From: Patescibacteria group bacterium
GTDB taxonomy: Bacteria; Patescibacteriota; Microgenomatia; Levybacterales; UBA12049
Assembly: GCA_018900295.1 (NCBI GenBank)
Contig: JAHIGH010000126.1
Location: 1 to 6,368 of the forward strand
Length of the DNA stretch: 6,368 nt
Direction: 5' to 3'
Part shown: one piece after another, positions 5,500 through 6,368 of the stretch
How positions within the stretch are numbered: the first letter of the stretch is position 1
How the letters are laid out: each line of letters begins with the position of its first letter
Program-made: the position numbers and the translations under genes
The notes under the pieces: generated by a model
The model's input: the letters and a program-made list of their open reading frames with translations, nothing else
The model's database searches: none
Told to the model about the DNA's origin: nothing

Positions 5500-6228
5500 A
5501 TGAACTTACCAGAAGTACCCGGACCAAAAGTAGAGCAACCCTTTAATCCTGAAAACTATTCATTGAAAGAAATTCTTAAACCTCAGCATTCCGCATTAGT
5601 CGTTGTTGACATGCAAAACGATTTCCTGGATCCAAAAGGCTTTTTTGCGCGACTCAATAGGCCTATCTCTCAAATGCAATCTACTATTCCTCATATTCAG
5701 GGCTTAATAGAAGTTGCCCGCAGCGCTAATGTCCCGATTATTTTCACTAAAGGATATGAAGATGTAAAGTTTCGAAAAGGACCGGATTTACGAAGAGCTG
5801 TAAAGTGGGATGAAGCAGATGGTGATGGAAGTGTTAATTCGCAAAGTGGAACATGGGGTGCTGAATTTTATAAAGGCATTAAGCCTCAAGAAGGAGATAT
5901 TATTGTAGAAAAGCATAAATGGTCAGCTTTTGACGGTAAAGATAAGGAAGGTAAAAATCTTAAACAAATACTTGAGAAACGTGGTATTAAAACATTGGTT
6001 ATAACAGGAGTCGTAGCCGAAACTTGTGTTGAAACCACAATTAGGAATGCTTACGACCAAGATTATTTCGTAGTCGTGCCACGCAATTCAGTAGGTTCAA
6101 ATTATCCGAAACAACTTCAAGCAAGAATGAAATATTTAGAAAAAGGCTTTATTGGTGATGTTGTAAACGAGGATGAAATAAAAAATTATTGGCCGCCTGT
6201 TAAAGAAACCCCAACAGAAATAAAATAA
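5500..6228 (+). CDS. Isochorismatase-fold cysteine hydrolase (amidase-like, RutB-type pattern)
   Basis: This is a cytoplasmic alpha/beta hydrolase of the isochorismatase superfamily, whose members cleave C-N or enol-ether bonds. The catalytic triad is visible: D37 (VVVDMQNDF), K138 (EKHKWSAF) and C176 (VVAETCVETT), the last after the usual cis-peptide region. The GTWGAEF stretch at 117-123 and the spacing to KHKWSAF resemble ureidoacrylate/N-carbamoyl amidohydrolases such as RutB more than nicotinamidases. The nicotinamidase metal motif (DxH plus a second His) is absent around 81-95. Isochorismate as substrate is unlikely because no chorismate or siderophore gene is nearby. An extra N-terminal stretch (1-30) and a charged C-terminal tail frame the fold; total length is 242 residues against about 180-230 for the family. 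Codons look richer in A/T third positions than in the genes upstream, by eye. No Shine-Dalgarno sequence precedes the ATG. Confidence 0.88.
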   Translation: MNLPEVPGPKVEQPFNPENYSLKEILKPQHSALVVVDMQNDFLDPKGFFARLNRPISQMQSTIPHIQGLIEVARSANVPIIFTKGYEDVKFRKGPDLRRAVKWDEADGDGSVNSQSGTWGAEFYKGIKPQEGDIIVEKHKWSAFDGKDKEGKNLKQILEKRGIKTLVITGVVAETCVETTIRNAYDQDYFVVVPRNSVGSNYPKQLQARMKYLEKGFIGDVVNEDEIKNYWPPVKETPTEIK

Positions 6229-6278
6229 TTACCCATTGCCAAAAGTATACGTTATCCCAAACTCAAATTCAATTCCAT

Positions 6279-6368
6279 CTATTTCTTACCCAATCCTTCA
6301 TCATGCGTACCGACAGAATGCAGAATTATTGCGCTATCCGTCTTTTTCCCGATCATTCTATAATTATA
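6279..6368 (-). CDS. C-terminal end of a RelE/YafQ-like toxin (partial, runs off the window)
   Basis: On the minus strand an open frame enters from the right edge and ends at a TAG. Its last 29 residues include YNYRMIGKKTD, the hydrophobic strand AIILHSV, then GTHDE and a short LGKK tail. An YR-(V/I)-(I/M) strand, a turn, a hydrophobic strand and GTHDE is the usual end of RelE/ParE-superfamily mRNA interferases of the YafQ type, in which the His of this motif takes part in RNA cleavage. If so, about 60 residues and a possible antitoxin gene lie outside the window. The gene converges on the isochorismatase-fold gene with a 50-base gap. The fragment is too short for certainty; another small beta-rich protein could end similarly. 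Confidence 0.5.
   Translation of the reverse strand, partial: YNYRMIGKKTDSAIILHSVGTHDEGLGKK

Noticed and set aside
5500..6228. Nicotinamidase (pncA) identity
   Set aside because: The metal-binding Asp/His residues expected after the second strand are missing, while the GTWGAEF pattern points to other amidases.
6229..6278. Bidirectional terminator between the converging genes
   Set aside because: No stem of useful length with flanking T/A runs could be found in these 50 bases.

Overview
The window is an AT-rich, tightly packed bacterial segment. Its style suggests a Candidate Phyla Radiation bacterium, most likely Microgenomates- or Parcubacteria-like. That placement is an inference from several features: short intergenic gaps, an almost complete lack of Shine-Dalgarno sequences, a degenerate metallo-beta-lactamase-like protein, small Ser/Thr/Pro-linker surface proteins with an Ig-like and a DUF5666-like fold, and repeats of a type I associate with such genomes. 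TGA is a real stop here: it ends the 271-residue exported protein inside an ATGA overlap with the next gene. This argues against the lineages that recode UGA as glycine (Gracilibacteria, Absconditabacteria).

Layout. At the far left is an inverted-repeat (REPIN/MITE-like) element whose edge touches the stop codon of dnaB. Two genes then run leftward: a shortened metallo-beta-lactamase-fold protein lacking the metal-binding motif, and downstream of it the replicative helicase gene dnaB. An AT-rich inverted repeat separates them and supplies the last codons and stop of the first. A divergent region of about 110 bases carries a near-consensus sigma-70 promoter firing rightward. The rightward block encodes a membrane-anchored Ig-like protein, an exported two-repeat DUF5666-like protein, an M24B Xaa-Pro peptidase and a D-2-hydroxyacid dehydrogenase. 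The first three are spaced by 2 and -4 bases. The dehydrogenase follows after 26 bases and may have its own promoter, giving an almost leaderless mRNA. An isochorismatase-fold cysteine hydrolase follows. At the right edge, on the minus strand, is the last part of an open frame ending in a GTHDE motif like that of RelE/YafQ-type toxins.

Working together. dnaB is core replication machinery. The Ig-like/DUF5666-like pair is probably a co-expressed cell-surface unit, with a cytoplasmic peptidase translationally coupled to it. The dehydrogenase and the isochorismatase-fold hydrolase have no pathway partners in the window, so their substrates cannot be named. I found no convincing undescribed multi-gene system. 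The most informative oddities are the repeats fused to gene ends, the motif-less beta-lactamase fold, the leaderless-type promoter and the toxin-like fragment at the edge.
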